Positions 9,278-22,626 are shown, numbered from the stretch's first letter. The stretch: 64,000 nt of DNA from Virgisporangium ochraceum (GCF_016863655.1 NZ_BOPH01000062.1:62001-126000); one strand, 5' to 3'. Translations and numbers: made by a program. The notes: a model not told the origin generated them from the letters alone.

Positions 9278-10138
9278 ATGGCGAACCCTTTCGCTAAGGG
9301 CTTCAAGTACCTGATGGCGCTGTTCGGAGCCAAGATCGACGAGTATGCCGACCCGAAGGTGCAGATCCAGCAGGCGGTCGAGGAGGCCCAGCGCACGCAC
9401 CAGGCCCTGGTGCAGCAGGCGGCGGCGGTCATCGGCAACCAGCGTCAGCTGGAGATGAAGCTGTCGCGCACGATGGGTGAGGTCGAGAAGCTGCAGGGCT
9501 CGGCCCGGCAGGCGCTCGTGCTGGCCGACCAGGCCCGCGCGCAGGGCAACACGCAGAAGGCCGGTGAGTACGAGAACACGGCGCAGGTCTTCGCCACGCA
9601 GCTCGTCGCCGCCGAGCAGAGCATGGAAGACATGAAGACCCTGCACGACCAGGCGCTCGGCGCCGCGGCGCAGGCCCGGCGCGCCGTCGAGAACAACTCG
9701 ATGGTGCTGCAGCAGAAGCTCGCCGAGCGCACCAAGCTGCTCAGCCAGCTCGAGCAGGCCCGCATGCAGGAGACCATCGCCCGCTCGCTCGAGTCGATGA
9801 GCTCGCTGGCCGCCCCCGGCAACACGCCGTCGCTCGACGACGTGCGTGAGCGCATCGAGCGCCGGTACGCCAACGCCATGGGCCGCGCGGAGCTCGCCGG
9901 AAACTCGGTCGAGGGCCGCATGCTCGAGGTGCAGAAGTCCACGCTCGACATGGCCGGTGCCTCGCGGCTCGACCAGATCCGCCAGAGCATGCAGGTAGAC
10001 GCGGCGCCGCAGCAGCCGGCGGTCGGCCCCGGCCAGAACCAGGGCGGACACCAGGGCAACGGGAATGGCGACCCGGCGGGCGCGGCCCGGCTCGAGCAGC
10101 TGCGGGCGAGCCTGCAGAAGCCGGCCGGCTCCAACTGA
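9278..10138 (+). CDS. pspA: Phage shock protein A (PspA/IM30)
   Basis: 286 residues, an ESCRT-III-like coiled-coil protein that binds stressed inner membrane. The N-terminus MANPFAKGFKYLMALFGAKI is the amphipathic helix of the family. Long charged heptad stretches cover residues 25-220. The C-terminus has a Gln/Gly/Asn-rich linker (residues about 240-265) and a short terminal helix. I chose ATG 9278 because MANPF is the family start and GGGGAGAGAGG lies just upstream; a GTG eight codons earlier is in frame. Its position after clgR fits control of the stress response by ClgR. Confidence 0.92.
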   Translation: MANPFAKGFKYLMALFGAKIDEYADPKVQIQQAVEEAQRTHQALVQQAAAVIGNQRQLEMKLSRTMGEVEKLQGSARQALVLADQARAQGNTQKAGEYENTAQVFATQLVAAEQSMEDMKTLHDQALGAAAQARRAVENNSMVLQQKLAERTKLLSQLEQARMQETIARSLESMSSLAAPGNTPSLDDVRERIERRYANAMGRAELAGNSVEGRMLEVQKSTLDMAGASRLDQIRQSMQVDAAPQQPAVGPGQNQGGHQGNGNGDPAGAARLEQLRASLQKPAGSN

Positions 10139-10158
10139 ACCGGTGAGGCGGCAGGCTC

Positions 10159-10956
10159 ATGGCTGATCAGCGAACCAAGCATCTGCGCCGGCTGCGCCGC
10201 CTGTTGGGTTCGGCCCGCCGGTGGTCGGTCGTCGGCGGTGGGCTGGCCGGGGCGTCGGCGATCCTGGTCCCGTACGAGGGGCTCGGGCTCGGTGACGCGG
10301 GATGGGCGGCCGCCGCCGGTGCCTCGGTGGCCCTGGCGGTCTGGCGGTGGCGCGACTACCGCGAGATGAAGGCGCTACCCGTACCCGAGCCCACCGACCC
10401 GGCCACCGCCGCCGCGGAACTGCGCCGCAAGATGGTCTCGGCGGTGAGCAGCGTGCCTGCCGGGCAGACGGCGATCACCGAGATCCGCCGCCACCGGGCC
10501 CGGATCAAGTACCGCGGGCTGGCCGTCGCTCCACTGTGGATGCGGCTCGACCGGGCGTCGATGACGTTCGCCGGCATCGCGCCGCGGCTGCACGGCATCG
10601 CCGCCGACGCGGTGCTCGAGGCGGCCACCGCCGAGCGCACCCTCTACGACCTGGTCGAGCGGGCCGCCCACGTCGAGCGGACCATGAAGACCATTCCGGG
10701 ACTGCCGGCGGGCACCGACGGCGCCCTCGACAGCCGCGACGGGCTGGCCGCCGCGCACCGCGACCTGATGGGCCAGATCACCGAGGGCGTCACCGCGTAC
10801 GAGCGGCTCGTCGCCGCGGGCGCCAGCTTCATGGCGGAGGACGGCCGGATGGGCGCCAAGTTCACCGACCCGGCCGCGGCCCGGCTGACGGAGGCCGCCG
10901 ACCTGCTCCGCGGCGTGTCGGCCGGCCTGGCCGACCTCCGCACCAACATGCCCTGA
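10159..10956 (+). CDS. pspM: PspM-like phage shock envelope stress protein
   Basis: 265 residues. Two closely spaced hydrophobic helices (about 24-42 and 48-63) follow a basic start with RRLRRLLGSARRW, then a long soluble alpha-helical region. Size, membrane hairpin and position directly after pspA match PspM (Rv2743c in M. tuberculosis), which anchors PspA regulation at the membrane. The region YRGLAVAPLWMRLDRASMTF is a useful recognition block. The gene is 20 bp after pspA and on the same strand. It ends 11 bp before the convergent nei gene. Confidence 0.8.
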   Translation: MADQRTKHLRRLRRLLGSARRWSVVGGGLAGASAILVPYEGLGLGDAGWAAAAGASVALAVWRWRDYREMKALPVPEPTDPATAAAELRRKMVSAVSSVPAGQTAITEIRRHRARIKYRGLAVAPLWMRLDRASMTFAGIAPRLHGIAADAVLEAATAERTLYDLVERAAHVERTMKTIPGLPAGTDGALDSRDGLAAAHRDLMGQITEGVTAYERLVAAGASFMAEDGRMGAKFTDPAAARLTEAADLLRGVSAGLADLRTNMP

Positions 10957-10967
10957 TCCCTCCTGCT

Positions 10968-11801
10968 CTAGTCCTTCGCCAGGGTCGGGCGTTCCCGGCC
11001 CTCGGGGGACTCGGCACCGGGCTGGCATCGCGGGCACCAGTAGGTGATGCGGTCGTGGTCGCCCTGTTTCGCGCGTCGGATCGTGGTGCCGCAGCGGCGG
11101 CAGGGTGACCCGGCCCGCTCGAACACCCACTGCTGCTCGCCGCGGCGCAGGGACCCCGTCGTCGCCTGGTTCCAGCGGCCCCGGTTCGACGCCAGCAGCT
11201 TCTGCGCCAGGACGACCATCCGTCGCAGGTCCCCGATCTCGGCGACCGTCCGCCACGGGTTGACCCCGCGGAGGAACAGCGTCTCGCTCTTGTACAGGTT
11301 GCCGATGCCGGCCAGGTTGCGCTGGTCGAGCAGCGCGTCGGCGATCTGCCGGTCGGGCCGCGCCTCGATACGCCGGACGGCCTCGTCGGCGTCCCAGTCG
11401 GGGCCGAGGAGGTCCGGGCCCAGGTGCTCGACCAGCGTATGTTCCCGGGCGGCCGGCACCAGGTCGAGCTCGTGCAGGTGGTAGCCGACGGCCACCGCGC
11501 GTTCGGCCCTGAGGACCACGCGGATCAGGTGCGCGGGCCGGCCGGCCCACCGCTCACCGGGCTTGTAGACCCGCCAGGCGCCGTCCATGCGCAGGTGCGA
11601 GTGCAGCGTCCAGGGTGCGCCGTCCCGATCCGACAGGCGCAGGAGAAGGTGCTTGCCGCGGCTCGACGACTCGGTGACGGTCCAGTCGGCCACGTCGGCG
11701 CCGGCGAGGCGGGGAACCCGGAACTCACCGGCGGTGAGCGTCTGGCCCACCAGCCGGTCGAGCACCCGGGCGGTGTTCCAGACGGTGTCTCCCTCGGGCA
11801 C
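10968..11801 (-). CDS. Endonuclease VIII family DNA glycosylase Nei2
   Basis: 277 residues, a Fpg/Nei-type glycosylase/AP lyase for oxidised bases. The start MPEGDT supplies the catalytic proline (residue 2, after Met removal) and the conserved glutamate. The helix-two-turn-helix contains RNLAGIGNLYKSE around 160. The C-terminal zinc finger is CRRCGTTIRR...WCPRCQ near 240-262. The MPEGDT start (not MPELPE) puts it with Nei rather than Fpg. It lies 3 bp downstream of the SAM hydrolase gene on the same strand, so the two probably share a transcript. Confidence 0.9.
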   Translation of the reverse strand: MPEGDTVWNTARVLDRLVGQTLTAGEFRVPRLAGADVADWTVTESSSRGKHLLLRLSDRDGAPWTLHSHLRMDGAWRVYKPGERWAGRPAHLIRVVLRAERAVAVGYHLHELDLVPAAREHTLVEHLGPDLLGPDWDADEAVRRIEARPDRQIADALLDQRNLAGIGNLYKSETLFLRGVNPWRTVAEIGDLRRMVVLAQKLLASNRGRWNQATTGSLRRGEQQWVFERAGSPCRRCGTTIRRAKQGDHDRITYWCPRCQPGAESPEGRERPTLAKD

Positions 11802-11804
11802 GGG

Positions 11805-12593
11805 TCAGCTCTCGCGTTCCACGCGCAGGACGTCGCCCGGCGTGACCCCCAGCGCCACCACCGCCCGACCGCCGTTGACGGCCACCGCCACCCGGCCCGC
11901 GGAGTCGGTGTAGACGACCAGCTCGCCGGGGCGGGCGTCACCGAACGTGCGTCCGCGGGCGGCGCGCAGGCCGCCGACCACAACGGCCGACGGGAACCCG
12001 TCCAGGTCGGGCGCCGACGCGGCCAGCTGGACGTTGCCGAACCGGTCGACCGCGGTGACCTCCGCCTCCAGCCAGCCGTCACCGAGCACCACCACGGGGT
12101 CCGGCAGCCGGACCAGCGAGCGCGCCGGAACCTCCGTTCCCGCGTCCAACAGGTTGTTGCCCATCGCCAGACGGGCCGCGACCGGCGTGAACACGTCGCG
12201 CCCGTGGAACGTCGCCGACACCACCGGCAGATGCCATTCGGGGTTGTCGAGGACCACCACCCGGGTCGCGCCGCCGAGCGCCGCGGCCGCCGCGGGCAGC
12301 AACCCGTTGTCGGGACCCACGAGCAGCCCGGCCGGCGTCTCCACCGCGACGGCCCGGCGGGCCGTACCGACGCCCGGATCGACGACCGCGACGTGGACGC
12401 CCACCGGCAGGTGCGGCACGGTCTGCGCCAGCACGGTGGCGCCCTGGGCCACCTCGCCCGGCGGCACGAGATGGGTCACGTCGATCACCCGGGCGTGCGG
12501 CGCGAGCCGGGCCAGCACGCCGTGGCAGGCGGCCACGAACCCGTCTGACAGCCCGTAGTCGGTCGTGAGCGAGATGCAGTCGTACCGAGGCAT
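11805..12593 (-). CDS. SAM hydroxide adenosyltransferase (SAM hydrolase, DUF62 family)
   Basis: 262 residues. The family splits S-adenosylmethionine into adenosine and methionine and is related to fluorinase/chlorinase. Seen: SLTTDYGLSDGFVAACHGV at the N-terminus, a VAVVDPGVG motif, VGPDNGLL and FHGRDVFTPVAARLA, which supplies the Asp-Arg-His water-activating set of the hydrolases. The fluorinase-specific loop insertion is absent, so hydrolysis is more likely than halogenation. It starts at 12593 and shares the 180-bp upstream region with the divergent EamA gene. Confidence 0.88.
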   Translation of the reverse strand: MPRYDCISLTTDYGLSDGFVAACHGVLARLAPHARVIDVTHLVPPGEVAQGATVLAQTVPHLPVGVHVAVVDPGVGTARRAVAVETPAGLLVGPDNGLLPAAAAALGGATRVVVLDNPEWHLPVVSATFHGRDVFTPVAARLAMGNNLLDAGTEVPARSLVRLPDPVVVLGDGWLEAEVTAVDRFGNVQLAASAPDLDGFPSAVVVGGLRAARGRTFGDARPGELVVYTDSAGRVAVAVNGGRAVVALGVTPGDVLRVERES

Positions 12594-12630
12594 GCCGGTA
12601 ATCGTATGGATTCTCTTCTGTGTCGGCCGG

Positions 12631-12636
12631 TAACGT
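12631..12636 (+). promoter_or_regulatory. Possible -10 element for the leader peptide/EamA transcript
   Basis: TAACGT lies 9 bases before an ATG (12645) that begins a ten-codon reading frame, which would make that frame nearly leaderless. It sits in the loop of a GGCCGG/CCGGCC inverted repeat (12625-12643), which could be an operator. No convincing -35 is visible. Confidence 0.35.
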
Positions 12637-12644
12637 GCCGGCCC

Positions 12645-12677
12645 ATGCGTCTGTTGTCGCCACCCACCGCCGCCTGA
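12645..12677 (+). CDS. Candidate leader peptide (10 residues)
   Basis: The frame reads MRLLSPPTAA followed by TGA, too short for normal gene calls. Its last codons form the ascending arm of a perfect 9-bp hairpin (12666-12687), with the stop codon in the loop. Ribosome stalling at the Pro-Pro-Thr segment would therefore interfere with the hairpin. The EamA exporter starts 97 bp further on. This is the layout of a translation-dependent attenuator that senses an antibiotic or amino acid shortage. Structure is seen; function is inferred. Confidence 0.4.
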   Translation: MRLLSPPTAA

Positions 12678-12687
12678 CGGCGGCGGT
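12666..12687 (+). terminator. GC-rich hairpin overlapping the leader peptide stop (possible attenuator)
   Basis: ACCGCCGCC-TGAC-GGCGGCGGT is a perfect 9-bp stem with a four-base loop, followed by TTCC but no U-tract. It lies between the candidate leader peptide and the EamA start. Confidence 0.45.
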
Positions 12688-12774
12688 TCCGCTCACCTGA
12701 CCGGCGTTTCCGGCCGCTCGGGCGGGTTCGCGTCGCCTCGACCCGGCACGTGACCCGACTCAAGCGGAGACAAC

Positions 12775-13719
12775 ATGACAAGCAACTCCACCCTGCCCGT
12801 CGGGCGGGGACTCTGGTTCGTCTGCATCGCGGCCACAGCCTGGGGCACCGGCGGCGCGGTCGCGGCGGTTCTGTACGACACGAGCGGCCTCGGCCCGGTG
12901 GCCGTCTCGTGGTGGCGGTTCGTCGGCGGCGCGCTGCTGCTCGCCGCCGTGCGACGCCCGTCGGCGCCGTTCCCCTGGCACGGATGGCGGTCGATGGTGG
13001 TGACCGGCTGCGGCCTGGCGCTCTACCAGACCGCGTACTACGTCTCGATCCAGTACACGGGGCTGGCCGTGGCCACCGTGGTGACGCTGGGCGCCGGTCC
13101 GGTGCTGATCGCGGTCGGCGCGCGGGTCGCCGGCATCGAGAGTCTCGACGGCGCGGGCATCGCCGCGTGCGGCGGCGCGCTCCTCGGGCTGGTGCTGCTG
13201 GTCGGCGGCTCGTCCGGCGCCGCCGGCGGGCCGTCCGGCACCGCCGGCGGCCTGTCGGGGCGCGACATGACGATCGGGGTCGCGTTCGCGCTGCTCTCGG
13301 CGGCCGGGTACGCCGCCGTGACGCTGCTGACCCGGCGCGGCAACGGCATCGACCGGTACGACACCGCCCTCGGCGGGTTCGCGGTGGGCGCGGTCGTGCT
13401 CACCCCGTTGGCGCTGGTCGACGGTCCCCTTCCCGCGGGCAGCGGCGTCGCGGTGACCGCCGCGCTCCTGCTCTACCTCATGGTGGTACCGACCGCGTTG
13501 GCGTACGCCTTGTTCTTCGCCGGGCTCGCGGTCGTGCGGGCCACGACCGCGTCGGTGGTCGCGCTCGTCGAACCGCTGACGGCCGCGGCGGTCGCGGTGA
13601 CGCTGCTGGGCGAACGCGTCACCCCGGTGGCCGCCCTCGGCGGGGCGATCCTGCTCGGCACGGTGTTCCTGCTGATGCGGTCGGAGCGACGCGGAGCGCC
13701 CGCCGGTGAGCGATCGTAG
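12775..13719 (+). CDS. EamA/DMT-family exporter
   Basis: 314 residues with ten predicted membrane helices in two EamA repeats. The first repeat begins FVCIAATAWGTGGAVAAVL; the second ends TASVVALVEPLTAAAVAVTL, the typical EPLTA block of drug/metabolite exporters. A Gly/Ser/Ala-rich loop (about residues 145-165) joins the halves. The substrate is unknown. The possible leader-peptide attenuator upstream suggests induced expression. It ends 14 bp after the alternative GTG of the next gene and 13 bp before that gene's preferred ATG would have ended, so the two are tightly packed. Confidence 0.85.
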   Translation: MTSNSTLPVGRGLWFVCIAATAWGTGGAVAAVLYDTSGLGPVAVSWWRFVGGALLLAAVRRPSAPFPWHGWRSMVVTGCGLALYQTAYYVSIQYTGLAVATVVTLGAGPVLIAVGARVAGIESLDGAGIAACGGALLGLVLLVGGSSGAAGGPSGTAGGLSGRDMTIGVAFALLSAAGYAAVTLLTRRGNGIDRYDTALGGFAVGAVVLTPLALVDGPLPAGSGVAVTAALLLYLMVVPTALAYALFFAGLAVVRATTASVVALVEPLTAAAVAVTLLGERVTPVAALGGAILLGTVFLLMRSERRGAPAGERS

Positions 13720-13729
13720 GGTGGGGATC

Positions 13730-14620
13730 ATGCGCTTGTGTGTCTTCATCGAGCCCCAGATGGGCGCCACCTACGAGGACCAGCTCGCGGTGGCCCGCCG
13801 GGCGGAGGAGTGCGGCTTCGACGCGTTCTTCCGCTCCGACCACTTCCTCACGATGGGCCGCGACGGACTGCCCGGCCCGACCGACTCCTGGGTGACGCTC
13901 GGCGCGCTCGCCCGTGAGACCAGCACGATCCGGCTCGGGACGCTCGTCACGTCGGCGACGTTCCGGCTGCCGGGTCCGCTGGCGATCGCGGTGGCCCAGG
14001 TCGACCGGATGAGCGGTGGCCGGGTCGACTTCGGACTGGGCACGGGCTGGTTCGAGGCCGAGCACACCGCGTACGGGATCCCGTTCCCGCCGGTGGCCGA
14101 GCGCTTCGACCGGCTCGAGGAGCAGCTGGAGATCATCACCGGCCTGTGGGCGGCCGACAAGCCGTACTCGTTCACCGGGCGGCACTACACGCTGGTCGAC
14201 TCGCCGGCGCTGCCGAAGCCGGTGCAGCAGCCGGTCCCGGTGATCGTCGGTGGCACCGGTGCCAGGCGGACCCCGGCGCTGGCGGCCCGCTTCGCGTCCG
14301 AGTACAACGTTCCGTTCTCGCCGCTCGCGAAGACGAGGGAGTGCTTCGACCGGGTCCGCGCGGTGGCCGAGCGTCCGCTGGTGCTGTCGATGGCGCAGAC
14401 CGTCTCGTGCGGACGCGACGCCGCCGAGATCCGGCGCCGCGTGGAGGCCGGTGGCCGGATGGCGGAGAACGGCCTGCAGGGGACGCCGAGCGAGCTGGTC
14501 GACCGCCTGGCCGAGTTCGGCGAGGCGGGCGCCACGAGGGCGTTCCTCCAGATCCTCGACCTGTCCGACCTCGACCACCTGGACCTGATCGCGGAGGAGG
14601 TCCTGCCGCAGCTCCGCTAG
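13730..14620 (+). CDS. F420-type LLM-class flavin/deazaflavin-dependent oxidoreductase
   Basis: 296 residues, a TIM-barrel luciferase-like monooxygenase fold. The start MRLCVFIEPQMGATYEDQLA and the blocks AFFRSDHFLTM, GTLVTSATFRLPGPLAI, VDFGLGTGWFEAEH and PVIVGGTGARRTP fit the F420-dependent TIGR03560 group common in actinomycetes. These enzymes use coenzyme F420 or FMN for hydride transfer on varied substrates. ATG 13730 follows a GGGTGGGG ribosome site. An in-frame GTG at 13706 overlapping the EamA gene is possible but less likely. Confidence 0.85.
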   Translation: MRLCVFIEPQMGATYEDQLAVARRAEECGFDAFFRSDHFLTMGRDGLPGPTDSWVTLGALARETSTIRLGTLVTSATFRLPGPLAIAVAQVDRMSGGRVDFGLGTGWFEAEHTAYGIPFPPVAERFDRLEEQLEIITGLWAADKPYSFTGRHYTLVDSPALPKPVQQPVPVIVGGTGARRTPALAARFASEYNVPFSPLAKTRECFDRVRAVAERPLVLSMAQTVSCGRDAAEIRRRVEAGGRMAENGLQGTPSELVDRLAEFGEAGATRAFLQILDLSDLDHLDLIAEEVLPQLR

Positions 14621-14631
14621 CCCCTTCCCGT

Positions 14632-14707
14632 GCCGATCTTGCAGTCGTGGCCGCCCTGATGTCGGGCTTTATGCGTATTTGTCCGGGGCCACAACTGCAA
14701 GATCGGC
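14632..14707. repeat. 76-bp inverted repeat element, copy 1 (convergent junction)
   Basis: Two 21-nt arms (14632-14652 and 14687-14707) pair with one mismatch around a 34-nt spacer. Core arm sequences are GATCTTGCAGTCGTGGCC and GGCCACAACTGCAAGATC. It lies between the 3' end of the LLM gene and the 3' end of the convergent membrane protein gene. It would form a strong hairpin in either transcript, so a bidirectional terminator role is likely. Three other copies are listed at 35601, 41759 and 52369. Confidence 0.85.
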
Positions 14708-14725
14708 GGACGTGGGGCGGGCGCG

Positions 14726-14797
14726 GCGCGGCGCGCGCGAGGGCGTGGGGCGCGGCGCGCGCGAGGGCGTGGGGCGCGGCGCGAGTACGGGCGTGAG
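14726..14797 (+). repeat. 24-bp GC-rich tandem repeat, three units
   Basis: Units of the type GCGCGCGAGGGCGTGGGGCG recur every 24 bp (the single T falls at 14746, 14770 and 14794). The third unit is diverged. The stretch 14708-14855 is otherwise G/C-only low-complexity DNA with no convincing gene. It lies between inverted repeat copy 1 and the stop of the convergent gene. Confidence 0.7.
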
Positions 14798-14855
14798 GGC
14801 GGGTGCGGGGCGGGCGGTTGGTCGGTTCGGCGTGTGGATGGGGCGGTGCCGGCGG

Positions 14856-15701
14856 TTAGCCGTTTCGGCGGGGTTCGGGGGCCGTACCCGGGCGGGGGGT
14901 CGCTTTCGAGGGCGCGGTCGCGCGTCTTCCCGCACTGGCGGACACCACGGCCGCGAGGGTCGCGATCACCGCGACCGCGGCGGCGGCCGGGGCGGCCTCG
15001 GCGTTCCACAGGTCCATGCCGACGACCGGGTAGAGCGCGGCGGCCAGGACCGGCGCGGCGGCCGCCGCCACCACGGCGGTGCCGCGGGTGGCGCCGCGGC
15101 GCGCGAACCAGAACGCGAGGGCGGCCGTGACCACGACGGACGCCAGCGCGTACGGGAGCAGCGTGGGCAGGCCGTCCAGCACGGTGGTGGTGGCCGGGTG
15201 CACGAGGCCGGCGTAGACGACCGTGTCGGTGGTGGCGGTCGAGATCAGGGCGGCCAGCCACAGCAGGACGGCGTGGGTGGCGACACCGGTCAGGGCGTTC
15301 GTCGCCAGCGGGGCGAGGAGGAAACCGGCGATGCCGCCCACGATCACGCCGGCGAGGACGGCGTCGCTGGCCAGGCCGCCGATGTACTCGTCTGCGCGGG
15401 CGTTGAGCAGGGGAATCGGCGCGAGCGCACCCACGGCGGCGGCGACCGGCGGGATGCGGCGCAGCTTGCGGCGCCGGGTCGGCAGCGCCGTGGTCGCGAT
15501 GACGACCGCCGTGGCGCAGAGATAGGCGACGAGCGTCATCTGGACGTCGATGACGCGTTCACCACCGGCCTCGAACGACTCGGTGAGCGTGGTGACCCCG
15601 GTGGCCTCGGCGAGACCGACCATCGCCAGGGAGAGGACGGCGGCGATGGCCAGGGGACCCAGCACGGCCGTGGACGCGTTACGCAGGACGCCGGGACGCA
15701 T
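14856..15701 (-). CDS. Hypothetical multi-helix membrane protein
   Basis: 281 residues with about seven hydrophobic helices and a basic, Pro/Arg-rich cytoplasmic tail (RRATAPSKATPRPG). A short RRRKLRRIPP basic loop lies between helices 2 and 3. I do not recognise a family. ATG start. It is divergent from the alpha/beta hydrolase gene with only 24 bp between starts, so both promoters must overlap. Its 3' side faces inverted repeat copy 1. Confidence 0.65.
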   Translation of the reverse strand: MRPGVLRNASTAVLGPLAIAAVLSLAMVGLAEATGVTTLTESFEAGGERVIDVQMTLVAYLCATAVVIATTALPTRRRKLRRIPPVAAAVGALAPIPLLNARADEYIGGLASDAVLAGVIVGGIAGFLLAPLATNALTGVATHAVLLWLAALISTATTDTVVYAGLVHPATTTVLDGLPTLLPYALASVVVTAALAFWFARRGATRGTAVVAAAAAPVLAAALYPVVGMDLWNAEAAPAAAAVAVIATLAAVVSASAGRRATAPSKATPRPGTAPEPRRNG

Positions 15702-16467
15702 CGAGGCAGTGTAAGACTGGGCGACGTGTTACATGTGCACCAGTTCGGCGATCCCGCCGCCCCGCCCCTCGTCGCGCTGCACGGGGTGCAGGGGCACGGC
15801 GGCCGGTTCGCGCCGCTCGCGACCGCACTCGGGCGGCGGGTCCACGCCCCCGACCTCGCCGGGCACGGGCTGTCCCCGTGGGACCCACCCTGGACGATGG
15901 AGCGCTACGTCGACGACGTGCTGACGGTGCTCGCCGACCTGCCACCGGTCGACCTCGCCGGCCACTCGTTCGGGGGCGCGCTCGCCGTGTGGACCGCCCG
16001 CCGGGACCCGTCGCGGGTGCGCAGCCTGCTGCTGATCGACCCGGCGATGGGCATCAGCCCGGAGGCGGCCGGCCGCGGCGCCGACGACGCGGTGACGCAG
16101 CCGTCGTTCGCCACGCTGGAGGAGGCGTCGGCGTGGCTGGCCGCGATGTGGCCCGCCGTGCCCGACGGGGTGCGCGCGGCGGAGATCGACCAGCACCTCG
16201 CCCGGGGTGACGACAGGCGGTACCGGTTCCGGTTCCGGCCGGCCGCCGCGGCCACCGTGTACTCGGAGCTGTCCCGCGAATCGGTGACGCCGCCGCCATC
16301 TGTGCCGACGCTGGTGCTGCGGGCGCCCCGCGAACGCGTCGTGCGGCGGCACTTCCTCAAGCTGTGCGCCGCGGACGGATGCGACGTGACGCTCGTCGAC
16401 ATCGACTGCGGGCACCTGATGCTGGAGGAACGGCCCGACGAGGTGCTGGCCGAGATGCGCACGTTCC

Positions 16468-20952
<4,485 letters not shown>

Positions 20953-20956
20953 GCGG

Positions 20957-21925
20957 TCAATGGTGCCCCGCGGGTACGACAGTTTCCCCGGCGACCGCCA
21001 CCTCGCGCCGCCGTTTCACGACACCCTGCGACACGGCCACCCCGAACAGGACGATCAGGGCACCGACCGGCTGGTACCAGGCCAGCCCCTCGTCGAGGAC
21101 GATCATGCCGATCAGCACGGCGAACAGCGGAACGATGTAGGTGACCATCGACGCCGCGCTGGCGCCCGCGAGCCGCACGTTGCGGAGGTTGATCACAAAG
21201 GCCAGGCCGGTGCCGAGGACGCCGATCGCGAGCACGCTGCCGATCGCCTTCCAGGACAGCTCGCCGACGGCCGGGGGCGCCCCGCCGACCAGCGGCGCCA
21301 CGACCGCGATCTGCGCGGTGGCGACGAGCAGCTGGGCGGTGGTGAGCGACAGCCCCGACAGCGGCTCACCCGCCAGGTACCTCTTCTGGTACGGGATCGC
21401 CACGCCGTAGCAGGCCGCCGCCGCGAAGCACATGAGCTGACCGGTGAGCTGCGCGCCACCGACGCCCTCCCAGACCCCGAGCACCACCACGACGCCGAGG
21501 AACCCGAGCACCACACCGACCGCCTTGCGCAGCGCCGGCCCTTCGGTGCGGAACACGAGCACCGCCATCGGCAGCACCACCAGCGGCGTGGCCGCGTTCC
21601 AGATGCCGGCGAGCACCGAGGAGATGCGCTCCTCGCCGTAGCCGAACAGCGTGAACGGCAGCACCACGCCGAACGCGCTGACGAGGTTGAGGTGCAGCCA
21701 GATCCACCGGCCCCGGGGCAGCCGGTCACGCGTGATCAGCAGCACGACGAGCAGCGCCAGCGCGCCCGAGCCCACCCGTCCCAGGGTCAGGTAGGTCGGG
21801 TGCATCTCGCCGACGGCGATCTTGATGAACAGGAAGCTCGAGCCCCAGATCGCGGCGAGCACCACGAGGCCCGGCAGCCACTCCTTGACAGGCGCGGCTG
21901 TGTCAGGAGCGGTGGCGGCAGTCAT
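20957..21925 (-). CDS. EamA/DMT-family exporter
   Basis: 322 residues, ten predicted helices in two EamA repeats. The first begins LPGLVVLAAIWGSSFLFIKI, a classic EamA start. FGYGEERISSVLAGIWNAAT and MVTYIVPLFAVLIGMIVLDE are the conserved ends of each repeat. The substrate is unknown. It precedes lhr by 4 bp, so they are probably cotranscribed, although no functional link is obvious. It is distinct in sequence from the EamA gene at 12775. Confidence 0.85.
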   Translation of the reverse strand: MTAATAPDTAAPVKEWLPGLVVLAAIWGSSFLFIKIAVGEMHPTYLTLGRVGSGALALLVVLLITRDRLPRGRWIWLHLNLVSAFGVVLPFTLFGYGEERISSVLAGIWNAATPLVVLPMAVLVFRTEGPALRKAVGVVLGFLGVVVVLGVWEGVGGAQLTGQLMCFAAAACYGVAIPYQKRYLAGEPLSGLSLTTAQLLVATAQIAVVAPLVGGAPPAVGELSWKAIGSVLAIGVLGTGLAFVINLRNVRLAGASAASMVTYIVPLFAVLIGMIVLDEGLAWYQPVGALIVLFGVAVSQGVVKRRREVAVAGETVVPAGHH

Positions 21926-21966
21926 GGCTTACACCCTGGCCCTGGAACCGTTCGGGCGCAGCCGAA

Positions 21967-22626
21967 TTAGGCCGTGACGCCGATCACGGCCCGGAGGTAG
22001 TCGGGCACGCCCTCGACGCCCTCGTCGGGCTCGGGCTCGCCGGCCACGGTGCGCAGCGGAACGACGCCGGCCCAGTGCGGCAGCGCGTAGTCCTCCGGCT
22101 CGTCGCCCACGCCCTTGGCCCGCACCTTCGCCGAGACCTCCGACAGCGGCAGTGCCAGCACCGACGTCTGCGCCAGCTCCTTCGGCGACGGCGCCCGGGT
22201 GTCGGCGGCCCGGCCGGCGGCGATCTTCTCGACGATCGCGGTGAGCACCGCCGACTTCTCCTCCGGGTCGGTGACCACGGTGGCGGTGCCGTGCGCGACC
22301 ACCGACCGGTAGTTGGCGCTGTGGTGGAACTGCGAGCGGGCGAGCACCAGCCCGTCGAGCAGGGTGACCGCGACCGACACCTTGATGCCCTCGGCCTTCG
22401 CCCCGCGCAGCGGCCGGCTGCCGGTGGACCCGTGCACGTACAGCACCTCCCCGATGCGCACGTGCAGCGTGGGCAGGACCCGCGGTTCGGCCTCGTCTCC
22501 GGTGCCGACCACGAAGGACAGGTGGCAGACCCAGGCCTCGTCGAGGATCGAGTGGACGAGGTCGGCGTCGTACGACACGCGCTCGCGCAGCCGGGTGGCG
22601 GTGGTGCGGGGGGTACTTGTGTACAT
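21967..22626 (-). CDS. Pyridoxamine 5'-phosphate oxidase-like (FMN-binding split barrel) protein
   Basis: 219 residues. The N-terminal two thirds fit the PNPOx-like split barrel: ILDEAWVCHLSFVV, RVLPTLHVRIGEVLYVHGST, RGAKAEGIKVSVAVTLLDGL and SANYRSVVAHGTATVV. The family binds FMN or related flavins. Substrate and true oxidase activity are uncertain. It is transcribed divergently from a MocR-type regulator, a common pairing that suggests the regulator controls it. The ATG at 22626 overlaps the 5' side of that regulator's promoter region. The upstream sequence TAATAG, 9 nt before the ATG, would give a leaderless or near-leaderless mRNA. Confidence 0.82.
   Translation of the reverse strand: MYTSTPRTTATRLRERVSYDADLVHSILDEAWVCHLSFVVGTGDEAEPRVLPTLHVRIGEVLYVHGSTGSRPLRGAKAEGIKVSVAVTLLDGLVLARSQFHHSANYRSVVAHGTATVVTDPEEKSAVLTAIVEKIAAGRAADTRAPSPKELAQTSVLALPLSEVSAKVRAKGVGDEPEDYALPHWAGVVPLRTVAGEPEPDEGVEGVPDYLRAVIGVTA

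Noticed and set aside
12640..12774. Guanidine (mini-ykkC type) riboswitch before the EamA exporter
   Set aside because: The hairpin contains ACGG, but not as a closed ACGR tetraloop, and no second matching hairpin was found.
14708..14855. CRISPR-like array of GC-rich repeats
   Set aside because: Units are contiguous 24-bp tandem repeats without spacers and no cas genes are present.
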